DNA from: Cephalotus follicularis
Lineage: Eukaryota > Streptophyta > Magnoliopsida > Oxalidales > Cephalotaceae
Assembly: GCA_001972305.1 (NCBI GenBank)
Contig: BDDD01000272.1
Span: forward strand, 434,001-498,000
Direction of reading: 5' to 3'
Length of the DNA stretch: 64,000 nucleotides
The notes beneath the pieces are model-generated. The model was not told where the DNA came from. It searched no databases and was given only the letters and a program-made list of their open reading frames with translations. Shown here piece after piece: positions 1-10,038 of the stretch (positions are counted from its first letter, which is position 1; each line of letters opens with the position of its first letter). The translations under genes and the position numbers were made by a program.

Positions 1-659
1 CTGCCAGGAAGAGGCAACCGACTGGACCTTGTGGGGAAGGAACCAGCTGCCTATTGTGAGAGACAGCCGGCTGGATAGTGTCGACAGGGACAGCCGACTG
101 CCAGGTCTAGGCACTCGACTGTCGATAGGTCTAGCAGCATAACGTGCGTGCCAGACTTTTGGTGCAAAAAGGGGGAGTGTTTTGTTTTAATGTGGCCAGA
201 GAAAGAAGAATATAGAGAAGGCTGTGTTCTCCATAAAAATGCGTTTTCTCTCCTTCAATCTTCACCATTTTCATCGAAAGGAGAAGAGAGTTCAAAGAGT
301 GTGAAGGAGAAAGGAGAGGAAGTGTGTGTGTGTGACCCAAAAAGCTGGGTGTTAGGCTGTGTTTTGGGAAGCTTGGACCAGTGACCGGAGAATCCGAATC
401 TGTTGGAGTTGCTGGACGAATTCGGAGGCTTGGGAACTTGGATTGGAACTTAAAGAGGTGGATTACAATTCCTAACTTGGAGTTCTAAGGTAGGGGTAAA
501 TCTCATAAATGTGATTCAAGTTTTGTTATAATGGACGTTAATGGGTGAAATGCATGTTATGAACTGTGTTATGAGCATAAATGTTTGTGGTTGTTGTTGA
601 ATGCTCGTATTTGGTTGGATTGAAGTGTGAAAGATGTGCATTTTAACTACTGTTCTTGC

Positions 660-1000
660 CTACTGGTGTAAGTCCAGTCGACTGCCAGGGCGGGCAGCTG
701 ACTGGCGAGCTTGAATAGCCTGTTGTTCAGCGCCAACAGCCGACTGCTCAATGGGAAACAGCCGACTGGACGTAGGAACCAGCCGACTATTCATACGTTA
801 GATAGAACATATCTGCAGAAGGTTGTGTAGTTGACTGCCAAGAGAGGGCAGCCGACTTGATGAGGGAGGAAGTCGACTGTCAAGAGTAGACAGCCGACTG
901 CTAGAGGAGGCAGCCGACTGCCAGAATTAGGACAGTCGACTATTGAAGGAAAACAGCCGACTGTCAAGAGACACAACCGACTGGTTAGGGACTGACCCGT
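660..1000 (+). repeat. Array of CAGTCGACTG / CAGCCGACTG words in LTR
   Basis: About a dozen copies of a ten-base word CAG(T/C)CGACTG or a close variant lie 20-35 bases apart, separated by unrelated purine-rich spacers. A second, smaller group sits at 20-130. The fully symmetric form CAGTCGACTG is its own reverse complement. The spacers are not conserved, so this is not a normal tandem repeat. Confidence 0.85.
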
Positions 1001-1295
1001 ATTTCGAGCATATCTTTGCATTGCATTTTGATATGGAATGGATTGTTGACAAAATGTGATTGAATTCTAAAGTGTTTTTATCATTTTAGAAGTGCATATA
1101 TGATTTTATGAAATCATTATTTTAAATGAAAACATGTATTCTGAAATGTGTGTTTTCAAGGGATTGAAACATGGTTTTAAAGATGAATTACATTTTGAAT
1201 AAATGTAGTAATTCCAGTATGTTGTAAATTATAAACTACTTGGAAATGGTTTGATTTTGGATTGACCTCGGATTGATTGATTGATGTTTGTGTTT

Positions 1296-1495
1296 GGATT
1301 GATGCTGCGCTAGTTCCGTGACGGAGGTGTCATGAGGACTAGGGGCGGGATTGTGCGCCTAGGGGCGAGGAGTTGGCTACGGACACCCACACTGATCGGA
1401 TTGATGATGCGCTAGTTCCGTGACGGAGGTGTCTTGAGGACTAGGGGCGGGATTGTGCGCCTAGGGTCCAGGAGATGGCTAGGGACACCCACAAA
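1296..1495 (+). repeat. Tandem duplication (~105 bp x 2) in the LTR
   Basis: Two adjacent copies, starting near 1300 and 1405, share the run from GATGCTGCGCTAGTTCCGTG through CGGAGGTGTC and ACTAGGGGCGGGATTGTGCG to GGGACACCCAC with few differences. It lies in the downstream half of the LTR. Confidence 0.85.
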
Positions 1496-2193
1496 CACTG
1501 TTTGCTTGACCTTTGCGCAAGAAACAACGAATTGATTGGATTGATTGGATTGGTCCTTCGGGACGTGACTGTTGGATTGGTAGTTGTGGCTACTTGGCAT
1601 GGCTGTGCCTTTGGTATAGATACATATACATACGTATATATGTATTATGGTAGATTATGTTTTGCATCATGTGTGCATTCATTTCATGACATTCATTATC
1701 ACCAACCTTGAATTACACTTATGGTTTAGCCGAATGAGGACAAAGGCTAACCCCCTACTATTGCAGATTGATTCTAGGTTGATGCGGCGAATTAATACCG
1801 TTGAGCTCCGTGGAGCGGATGGAGTTTTATATTGTTTTATTTGCTTAAGATCAATGCTAAACGATGTATTAAAACGTGTCTTATTTTTTTTGGGTTACTG
1901 TTTAATGTATTAATCAACTTTGATCACGCTCCGTTTGTGGGCAGTTGACAATGGTTCAAAAATGTTAAATGTTGGAATCATGTGGTATGGGACACATGAT
2001 TCAGTTTGTTTGTTCAGCTTATTATTAAGTGCTTCCGCAAATGCTAATGGAACCGAAGTTTTAAATTTTACCGTATTTTTATAAGTTGAATATTTGTGTT
2101 AAATTGCCATGACTTATGTTGTTAACGAAGCGGGGTGTGACATTGTTATTACAAGATAACCTAGCTTACAGGACTTACCCCTACATACCTAAT

Positions 2194-2675
2194 TGTTGAT
2201 ACAGAAATCAACTTCACAACAGTTCTCCATGTGTAGAGGTTTGATTTGTTGGGAAAACCGTAGGATTAATTGAAGAATGCACTGGATCTTGGTTCTTTGG
2301 TCTTCCCTGCACACAAAAAGAAGAAACTATCGAAAGTCCAGGAGTTTTTACTCCCGGGGACCCTCCGATGCTTAATTCAGTTGATAACAGAAAAGATAAA
2401 GTGAGTGTATCGTCAATTGGTTGACCCTTTCATTGTCATTCTTGGGGGTATTTATAGCCTTCCCTGGCTGTAACTGTCTCTGAATTGTTCATCATGATGG
2501 AGGAGGTTATTAGTCCCTTGGAAACTGTCCGAATTCTCGGGCGTTTCCCTACTTTTTAAGGGAGGAGTTATCTCGCCATTATCACCATGATCCTGGGTAT
2601 TTTAACAATGGGAAATTTGTTTTTACAGCTGACACATGTCAGTCCCTTATTTGGATAGGAATTTTTTCTGTATCA
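2194..2675 (-). repeat. 3' LTR of the gag-only element
   Basis: Starts TGTTGATACAGAAATC and ends TTTCTGTATCA, so the ends form a short inverted repeat. It shares with 6913-7240 the blocks GGTTTGATTTGTTGGGAAAA, CTTCCCTGCACACAAAAAG and CAGTCCCTTATTTGGATAGG. It is 482 bp against 328 bp for its partner. Confidence 0.85.
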
Positions 2676-2869
2676 AATGCCCCTCTGATCCTTCTTCTCT
2701 AGACTTTGCAGAGGAGGAGGAGCATTTATGAGGTGGTCGTGTTGGAGCAAGTCTTTGATGCTCTGACTGCTCCTCGGCTAGGAGTCTTTGTATAAGCTTG
2801 TATTCAAGCTTTAAAAAGAGTCTGCTTCAGACTAAGAGAGCTATGGTCATTTATCAAGGCCCTGATCTG

Positions 2870-4100
2870 ACTGCTCCCTTGGGAGTCTTTAAATAAGCTT
2901 GTATTAAAGCTTCATAGAGATGTGGTCTTGTATTAAGGACCTACTTGTATTGCTCCCTTGGGAGTCTTTAAATAAGCTTGTATTAAAGCTTTGGAGAGCT
3001 GTGGTCTTGTATCAAGGACCTGCTCTGATTGCTCCCTTGGGAGTCTTAAAATAAGCTTGTATTAAAGTTTTGGAGAGCCGTGGTCCTGTATCAAGGGCGT
3101 GCTTTGATTGCTCCCTTGGGAGTCTTTAAATAAGCTTGTATTAAAGCTTTAGAGAGCCGTGATTGTATCAAGGACCTGCTTTGATTTCTCCCTTGGGAGT
3201 CCTTAAATAAGCTTGTATTAAAGCTTTGGAGAGTCATGGTAATGTATCAAGGACCTGTTCTGATTTCTCTCTTGTGAGTCTTTAAATAAGCTTGTATTAA
3301 AGCTTTGGAGAGTCGTGGTCCTGTATCAAGGACCTGCTTTGATTGCTCCCTTAAGAGTCATTAAATAAGCTTGTATTAATGCTTTGGAGAGTTGTGGTCC
3401 TGTATTGAGGGCCTGCTCTAATTGCTCTCTTAGGAGTCTTTAATTAAGCTCGTATTAAAACTTCATAGAGATGTGGTCCTGTATTAAGGACTTGGTTTGA
3501 TTGCTCCCTTGGGAGTCTTTAAATAAGCTTGTATTAAAGTTTTGGAGAGTCGTGGTCCTGTATCAAGGACCTGCTCTGATTGCTCCATTGGAAGTCTTTA
3601 AATAAAGTTATATTAAAGATTTGAAGAGTCGTGGTATTGTATTAAGGACTTGCTCTAATTGCTCCCTTAGGAGTCTTTAATTAAGCTTGTATTAAAGCTT
3701 TGGAGAGCTGTGGTCCTGTATCAAGGACCTGCTCTGATTGCTCCCTTGGGAGTCTTTAAATAAGCTTGTATTAAAGCTTTGGAGAACCGTGGTCATGTAT
3801 CAAGGACCTGCTCTGATTTCTCCATTGGGGGTCTTTAATTAAGCTTTTATTAAAGCTTTGGAGAGCCGTGGTCCTTTATTAAGGATATGCTTTGATTGCT
3901 CCCTTGGGAGTCTTTAAATAAACTTGTATTAAAGCTTTGGAGAGATGTGGTCCTGTATCAAGGACCTGCTCTGATTGCTCCCTTTGGAGTCTTTAAATAT
4001 GCTTGTATTAAAGCTTTGGAGAGTCGTGGTCCTGTATCAAGGACCTGCTCTGATTTCTCCCTTGAAAGTCTTTAAATAAGCCTGTGTTAAATCTTGGAAG
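2870..4100. repeat. ~78-bp tandem array, about 16 units
   Basis: A head-to-tail array with a period of about 78 bp. Each unit reads TGCTCCCTTGGGAGTCTTTA, AATAAGCTTGTATTAAAGCT, TTGGAGAGCCGTGGTCCTGT, ATCAAGGACCTGCTCTGAT with scattered substitutions. Most units contain two AAGCTT sites about 12 bp apart. The array sits between the coding part and the 3' LTR of the gag-only element. Tat-lineage elements are known for hypervariable tandem repeats in this position. A single diverged version of the unit is present at 28735-28910 in the complete relative. Confidence 0.9.
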
Positions 4101-4149
4101 GAGTCTGCGTCAGACTTGGAGAGCTATGGTCATGTATCAAGGGCCTGCT

Positions 4150-4262
4150 TTGACTGTTGAAGGTTGTTCAGAGGTTTAAGGATGTGAACATTGAACCTCC
4201 TGCTCTGACTGTTGAAGGTTGTTCAGAGGTTTAAGGACGTGAACATTGAACCTCCTACTTTG
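4150..4262. repeat. ~57-bp direct repeat, third copy at 4850-4905
   Basis: The sequence ACTGTTGAAGGTTGTTCAGA followed by GGTTTAAGGACGTGAACATT and GAACCTCCT occurs twice in tandem here and again at 4850-4905. A single version is at 28927-28970 of the complete relative, next to its single 78-bp-like unit. Confidence 0.85.
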
Positions 4263-4394
4263 ATTACTACCTTGGGAGTCTTTTCTTGTAGGAACTGTTG
4301 AAGCTCTGACCTATAGGTCTTTAACTATAAAACCCTTTGGAAGATTTGGTATTGAAAACCAATTGTTTTAGAGAAGGGTTCACGTAGTCTGCAC

Positions 4395-4605
4395 GGTCTT
4401 AGGGCTTTCCTTCAAGCACTGAGGTCTGCCTTCAAGTACCAAGGTCTGCCTTCAAGTACCGAGGTCTGCTTTCAAGCACAGATGTCTGCCTTGCAAGCGC
4501 AAAAGTCTGCTTTCAAGCACTGAGGTCTGCCTTCAAGCACTAAGTTTTGCCCTCAAGCACTGAGGTCTAACTTCAAGCACTGAGGTCTACCTTCAAGGCT
4601 TGCTC
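4395..4605. repeat. ~23-bp tandem repeat, about nine units
   Basis: Degenerate tandem copies of a 23-base unit based on CTGAGGTCTGCCTTCAAGCA. It is a second, unrelated array in the same untranslated part of the gag-only element. Confidence 0.85.
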
Positions 4606-5317
4606 TAATCGAAGCAGACTTCGAGAGCTATGGTCCTGTATTAAGGACTTGCTCTGATCCAAGCAGACTTGGTGAGCTATGGCCCTGTATTAAGGACTCT
4701 GATCCAAGCAGTCTTGGAGAGCTATTCGGCTAGGAGTCTTGAATAAAGATGTATTAAGGCTTTAACCTCCATACTGTTAAGCCTGTATTAATGCTTTATC
4801 CTCCATACTGTTAAGCCTGTATTAAGGCTTGGAGAGCTCTGACAGAAATGTTGAAGGCTGTTCAGAGGTTTAAGGACGTGAACATTGAACCTCCTACTCC
4901 TTGCAAACTTGGAAATGTATTAACGAAATATGATCTTTATTGAATGGACTAACCATTTATACATTTTTTCACTGATAGTACTTCTCTTCTGTAGACCAGA
5001 CAAATACATCTCTAATATTTTTAAGGATCATAATCAGTTCCTTTGTCTCCCCTCTCTCAGCTGAGAACCATTCTTAAGCAAAAAATGGTGTGTATTACAC
5101 ATGTAGGTTGTCATGAGGGAGACGTAATCCCTCCAAATCCGACTCTGAGAAGGATATCACCTCCTCTTCTCCACCTTTAATCTTCAAACTTTTTCCCAAT
5201 GTGTGTTGTTGAACGGAAAAAGTCTGTCTTGCATAGGCCTTTCTAGCCAGACTGTGATTGTCTCCAGATCCCTCTAGAAATGGTATGTATCACACCTCTA
5301 GATTGTTGCTCCGCTCC

Positions 5318-6861
5318 CTACTCTAGAGCTTCTTCTCTTTGCTTGCTTCTTTCCTGGAGAGCATCCTTATCCACATACTTCCTCAGATGACCCTTGCGGA
5401 TCAAGTCTTCAATCTTATTTTTTAACTGCCTACACTCCTCCGTATCATGCCAATGATCACGGTGGTATCGACAGTACTTGCTCGAGTCCCTCTTGTCTGC
5501 CGGGGATCTCAACAGAGCTGGCCACTAGATTGGGACTTTTTCCTTCTCTATTGCAATGATTTTGGTCTGTGTCTCTAGGGGAGGGGAGAAAGTATTATAA
5601 TTGGGGATCGGTAATCCCCTTTTTGGTGAGTCCTCCCACTTGGAGAGTTTGTGCCTCAGGTCACCTTCCGTTAGCTCTAGCCCCCCTTTCCTCTTCTGTT
5701 GCTCTTATTTCTCCTGATAATCAGACCAGGAGGTCTTCTGCTTTCTTGATGCCAGACCCTCCTCTATATTTACGTATTTTTCAACTCTTCTAAGGAGGTC
5801 TAGCATATCTAGAGCAGGCTTCTTCATAAGGGAGAAAGTGAAAAATGAGTTGTCTCTCAACCCACTGTTCAACACTGCAAGAGCAAAATAATGTTCTAGG
5901 TCTTTTACCATCAGTGACTCCTTCTTGAACCGACTCAGGTAGTCTCTGAGGGATTCATTTTTTCCTTGCACCACGTTAATCAGATGATTAGAGTTCTTTC
6001 TCTGGTGGTGCTGTTAAGGAATTTTGTGACAAACATCTCACTGAATTAGGTAAATTTTGTCATTGACTTTGGAGGCAACGTGGAGTACCACGTCTGAGCT
6101 GCTCCCGTAAAGATCACCGGAAGTCCTTGGCAGAGGACTGCGTCTGAAGCTTGGTGCTCCAATATGATCTGGGAGTAATATCTCACATGCTGGATTGGGT
6201 CAGAGGACCTGTCATATTCTCTGAACGTTGGGAGTCTAAACCCTCTCGGAATAGGCTCTCTTAGTATCTCTAGAGCGAAGGGAATGCAATTTACGTTCCG
6301 CACCTCTGACAAGTATCCCTTCATCCGGTCGGCTCCTCTGAGACTTTTCTCCATCTCTGCAAACCTCTTATTCATGATCTGCTTGATATCTTCTTGGTCC
6401 CTAGTCTTGCTAGAGACCTGCAATGGCCCTCCGATTGGTCTGACCGAGTAGTCTGACCTATTTCTCAGCCGTGATTCAGTCTTACGAAACGTGTAGGAAT
6501 GTGCACGGGGCTCCTCTGCGTAGGACTCTGAGTAGTCTTCCTCCATTGGATCTTGCTCCGGTAGGTCCTGTTGGGGATCATAATTATAATGCGGATTTTG
6601 CTTGGCCTTTGCTCTCAGAGATGTATTAATCTCTGACCACCTTGGAGGACGCGTAACCCCCCTTTGCGGGTTTTTCCTGGCCTCTTGAGGCTATGGTTGT
6701 TCTGGGGCAGGGTTGCTTGGTCTAGCCTGATACTGACTGGCCAAATTGTTTGCCAGCAACGTAGTGAGTTTCCCCATCACTTGGAGGAGGTGGTTGAATT
6801 GCTCACTAGTGAGAGGAGATTGACCTGGAGCAGCCGCTGGGTTGGTTTTCTTCGGTGGCAT
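5318..6861 (-). pseudogene. Tat-lineage gag remnant
   Basis: Starting at 6861 (MPPKKTNP...), this region encodes the nucleocapsid/capsid polyprotein of a Tat-lineage Ty3 element. Recognisable blocks are the region around IPRGFRLPTFREYDRSSDP, the capsid-like segment ending in TGAAQTWYSTLPP, the tract VQGKNESLRDYLSRFKKESL (5915-5974), and a later segment YCRYHRDHWHDTEECRQLK (5430-5485) with a C-H-H-C arrangement typical of the Tat nucleocapsid. It aligns by eye with gag at 33213-34663 and 18805-19914. It is broken in several places and should be treated as a fossil. Confidence 0.8.
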
Positions 6862-6893
6862 TGTTTAATTGTTGTAGCAAATCATGTCGCGTT

Positions 6894-6910
6894 TCCCACA
6901 GAAGGTGCCA
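6894..6910 (-). promoter_or_regulatory. Primer binding site of the gag-only element
   Basis: Two bases from the 5' LTR, on the minus strand, lies TGGCACCTTCTGTGGGA. The complete relatives have TGGCGCCGTCTGTGGGA or TGGCGCCGTCTATGGG in the same place, so this is a decayed version. The first nine bases of the relatives' site complement the 3' end of plant tRNA-Asp. Confidence 0.7.
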
Positions 6911-6912
6911 AC

Positions 6913-7240
6913 TGTTAATGCAGAAATCAACTTCATAACAGTTTTCCACATGTGGAGGTTTGATTTGTTGGGAAAAGCGTAAGATTCACCGAAGAGTGCA
7001 CTGGATCTTGGTTCTTTGGTCTTCCCTGCACACAAAAAGAAGAAACTATCAAAAATTTTTACTCTCAGGGACCCTCCGATGCTTAAGTCAGTTGATAACA
7101 AAGAAGATATAGTAAGTGTATCGTCAATTGGTCGACCCTTTCAGTGTTTTTCTTGGCATGGGCGTTTTAACAGTGGGAACTTTGTTTTTGCAGCTGACAC
7201 ACGTCAGTCCCTTATTTGGATAGGAATTTTTTCCGTATCA
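6913..7240 (-). repeat. 5' LTR of the gag-only element
   Basis: Starts TGTTAATGCAG and ends CCGTATCA. It is the shorter partner of 2194-2675; most of the middle present in that copy is absent. Confidence 0.8.
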
Positions 7241-8190
7241 CCAATAAACATTTTTATCTTTGTTTTCTCATTCCTTCCTCAATTTTCATCACAACATATG
7301 CATCAACAAAGTTTAGTTTTCTTTATTTTTTTAATCTTTCATTCTTATTTTTGTTTTTTTTTTGAGTTAATCTCTCTCACAAATTTCTTGAATTTTTTTA
7401 TTTCAATTGCTTTTTAAAAAAAATGAAGATTCTTGTTATCTTGATTTTTCTTAATTATTTAAAATATTATCTTAACCTTACACCTTAATTCTTGATTGTT
7501 TTCTTTGATAATCATTGATTTGCCTACCTATTTCATTTGCTATTTTATTTTCTTGATTTATTTATTCAGAACAACTTTGGATTGTATCATCATATTTTTG
7601 TAGTGTTAACTTGATTCAATTGATGATGATTATAAGTTTACAATGAATTTTCATCTTTATAAATACTCAATTTTTATTAAAATACTTGATAAATTATTGA
7701 CATCGTATTTTTTATAAAATTTTTCATGCTTATTAAATTCTTATCATAAATGATGAATAAATTTAATAATGAATATCGTTATAAAATATATATATAGAGA
7801 GAGAGAGAGTCGATATTGACAGCAAACAACGGCACAAGTTTTAATAACTTCAAATAGGTTTTAACCAATGGATTTTAATGCTTGGTTGACATTAAAACTC
7901 AGTAAAAAAAAACGCATCTCTCTCTTTATCTCTTCTCCCTCTTTCAAAGCAATAAAACGCACCTGCCTCTCTCTCCCTCTTCTCCCTCTCTCTTCCCCGA
8001 CCTCCAACTCCGGCAACGGCGTCACAAGTTCAACATCCGCCATACAGTTTCTGATTGTTTAAATCTAATCAAGTCTGTTTGATTTTTTCCTTTGTAGTTC
8101 TATGACAAGTTCAACATCCTCCATAACATTGCCGAACTGTTGGAATATTTGGTGAGAAAGAAAATAAGCAGAGAATCTTTTTTTTTGTTA
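7241..8190. other. AT-rich intergenic DNA with pyrimidine tracts
   Basis: No gene is recognisable. The first 550 bases are AT-rich. A short TA/GA microsatellite lies at 7787-7810. Bases 7900-8010 on the plus strand are strongly CT-rich with repeated CTCTCTCCCTCTTC, resembling a plant 5' leader. A short segment ACAAGTTCAACATCCGCCAT near 8024 is nearly repeated near 8103. I see no start codon with a credible reading frame behind it. Confidence 0.6.
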
Positions 8191-8201
8191 TGTTTTTTTT
8201 T

Positions 8202-8580
8202 TCTCTTTTGTTGCGAAACGAGCAGAAAACGCTGCTCTTTGCTCGTGGTGCCAATTCTAGCTACTTATGGCAAAGATTCCAATGTCGTTTGAAGCGTCGA
8301 CATGAGTGAAGAAGATCTAGGTATTTTTTATGTTCTTATTGGCTTGGGATCGACGGGATTGGAAGTCGGCAGGAGCAAAATTCTTTGGCTGGCGCGTTTT
8401 GGCATTTTCCATCGATGGTTGGGTTTGATTCTAGCATATATTGACATATTGATGCACCACGATTCCTAATCTATAGATTTTGTTATCTGAAACATGTTCC
8501 ACCATAAATTCGAATTTTCAAATTACCATGTTTCATTTTTGACTGGCGCGTCATTTTTGCCAATGCAACACATTTCGCAG
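8202..8580 (+). repeat. Left long inverted terminal repeat
   Basis: The arm runs inward from TCTCTTTTGTTGCGAAACGA to CAACACATTTCGCAG. Inside it, CGAGCAGAAAACGCTGCTCT can itself form a small hairpin near the outer end. Relative to the right arm it carries an extra ~18 bp around GACTGGCGCGTCATTTTT. Its inner end abuts the first captured exon exactly. Confidence 0.85.
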
Positions 8581-10038
8581 GATTATCAGCAATGGCGCAT
8601 TATTCAACGAATGGTAAGAATTGGTCCTATGTTTTTTTTATGATCACCCCTATTCCGTATGTGCAAAATCTTCTCCTCCTCTGTAGGTTCTCAATCTCAA
8701 TTCGCAACCTCATATCTATGGTTTTGTTGAGAGTGGAGAGATATGAAAGGATGATGGCATGATTCTTTATAATGTTCAATGAAAGAAGGCATTCGTTTTC
8801 TACGAACATAATGTGATTGATAGTTTTAATGTTTGGAAGAATAATTTAGATTCTTCCTACCATAGGTTGTGATTTTCTTGAATTGCTTTATCCCAATCTG
8901 GTAAGTCGTGATCATGGTATTAGTGTATAGATTGTTGATGTTTGTTGGTCTGGAGTAGAAAGACGAAAGTTTATATTTATGTAGTTTTGGACAAATTAAA
9001 TGGAAAACTCTTATTGTTGCTATTGTTCTTAAGCGTGGAAGTTGTGTCATCACTGCATTTTCAAGCCTTAACAATTGAGTTTGGGATTTAGGCTTTGAGC
9101 ATTCCTGAATCATTGGTTCAGTTTGTCTTTTTTATGTGGCTAAGTTCATACAAAGCTCCCCTTTTCTTGTTCAGCAAAATGTTAATGAATGATGTCATGT
9201 AAATTATGTAAGCAATAAGAGAAGATTATTTGCTGATTATCCCCTTTTAACTCTTTCAGGTCTGAGATCTTGATTTTCCTATAGAAGTTATAGGTTCTAA
9301 TATAGTGCGTGATAATGATGGCCTTGCAATGAGTTCACGCAATGTGTATCTCTCACCTGAAGAAAGGGAGAAGGTTCTCAATTCTGCTTCAAATTTTTAA
9401 TTATTGCATATCAGTTTATAACTCTGCACAAGAGAATTTATATTTCATTTTTCACTCTCACTTCCTTTGTCTGCTAGCTTATAGTGCGATGTAAGGGAGA
9501 AGGTTCTTAATGCTGCTTCAATTTTTTAATTATTACCTATGACTCTAAAGCTATGCACCGGAGAATTTATATAATCATTTTTCACTCCAATTTTTTTGTC
9601 TACAGCCTTATAGTTAGCAGTGCGATGTTTAAGTTATCTCATCTACCCTAACTTCAGTTTGATTAGTTGTTTGATGTTTAAGTTATCCATTTTTTTTAGA
9701 TACTACTTTTGTTGATTAACTATATGCTGCAGGCATTATCTATAAACAAGTCATTGTTGAGCACTAAATCAGCCGCAGAGAAGGGTCAAGTTGATTGTAG
9801 AGTGTTAAGTGATTCAATCATCCAATCAACAACCGAAGCTGGGGGAAGAATTGACTATGCTGAGGTGAAGCTTGAAATATCAGTCTTTCTCAATCTCTCT
9901 TCATGCTTTAGACAAATATATGTGTTAAGAAAATGAAGTTGGTGAAGTTCTCTGTTCACAAATGCAACAATGATTGCCTTCTGAAGTTTATAAAAGTTGC
10001 GAGAATGTTTAATGGAAATCTAACAAATTCATCAAAGT

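Larger units (their letters stand above)
1..2142 (+). mobile_element. Tekay-like LTR, 5' end beyond window edge
   Basis: This is most of a long LTR in plus orientation. It ends in GGGGTGTGACA at 2142, the same terminus as the LTRs of the complete chromovirus at 44852-53720 in opposite orientation, and the two share the order of internal landmarks: a promoter-side cluster of CAGTCGGCTG-like words, a mid-LTR cluster, and a block ending in a tract near 1750 about tagging of CCCCCTACTATTGCAGATTG that recurs in reverse near 51800. No primer binding site follows the LTR, so it is either a 3' LTR of an element lying to the left or a solo LTR; TTGTT (2143-2147) would be the right-hand target duplication. 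Short open frames inside it (for example 148-384) are not credible genes. Confidence 0.85.
2194..7240 (-). mobile_element. Gag-only Retand-like LTR retrotransposon (TR-GAG type)
   Basis: Two related LTRs, 2194-2675 and 6913-7240, start TGTTGATACAG or TGTTAATGCAG and end CTGTATCA or CCGTATCA. Flanking bases CTAAT (2189-2193) and CCAAT (7241-7245) fit a target duplication with one difference. The element reads on the minus strand: primer binding site just below 6913, gag at about 5318-6861, a trace of the gag/protease junction at 5100-5300, then long tandem arrays up to the 3' LTR. Reverse transcriptase, RNase H and integrase are absent, so this is a non-autonomous derivative of the Tat lineage. 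It is an old, broken copy: the LTRs differ clearly in length and sequence, and CG words found in its relatives are often CA or TG here. Confidence 0.85.

Noticed and set aside
148-384. Small ORF in the first LTR
   Set aside because: No domain, no counterpart in the other LTR copies, and it overlaps promoter/leader-like sequence.
660-1000. CAGTCGACTG words as a CRISPR-like array
   Set aside because: The word is only ten bases, variable, and sits in LTRs repeated elsewhere in the window.
2870-4100. Regular ~78-bp repeats as a CRISPR-like array or centromeric satellite
   Set aside because: Units are contiguous without unique spacers, in a plant retroelement; only about 1.2 kb long and bounded by the element, so neither fits.
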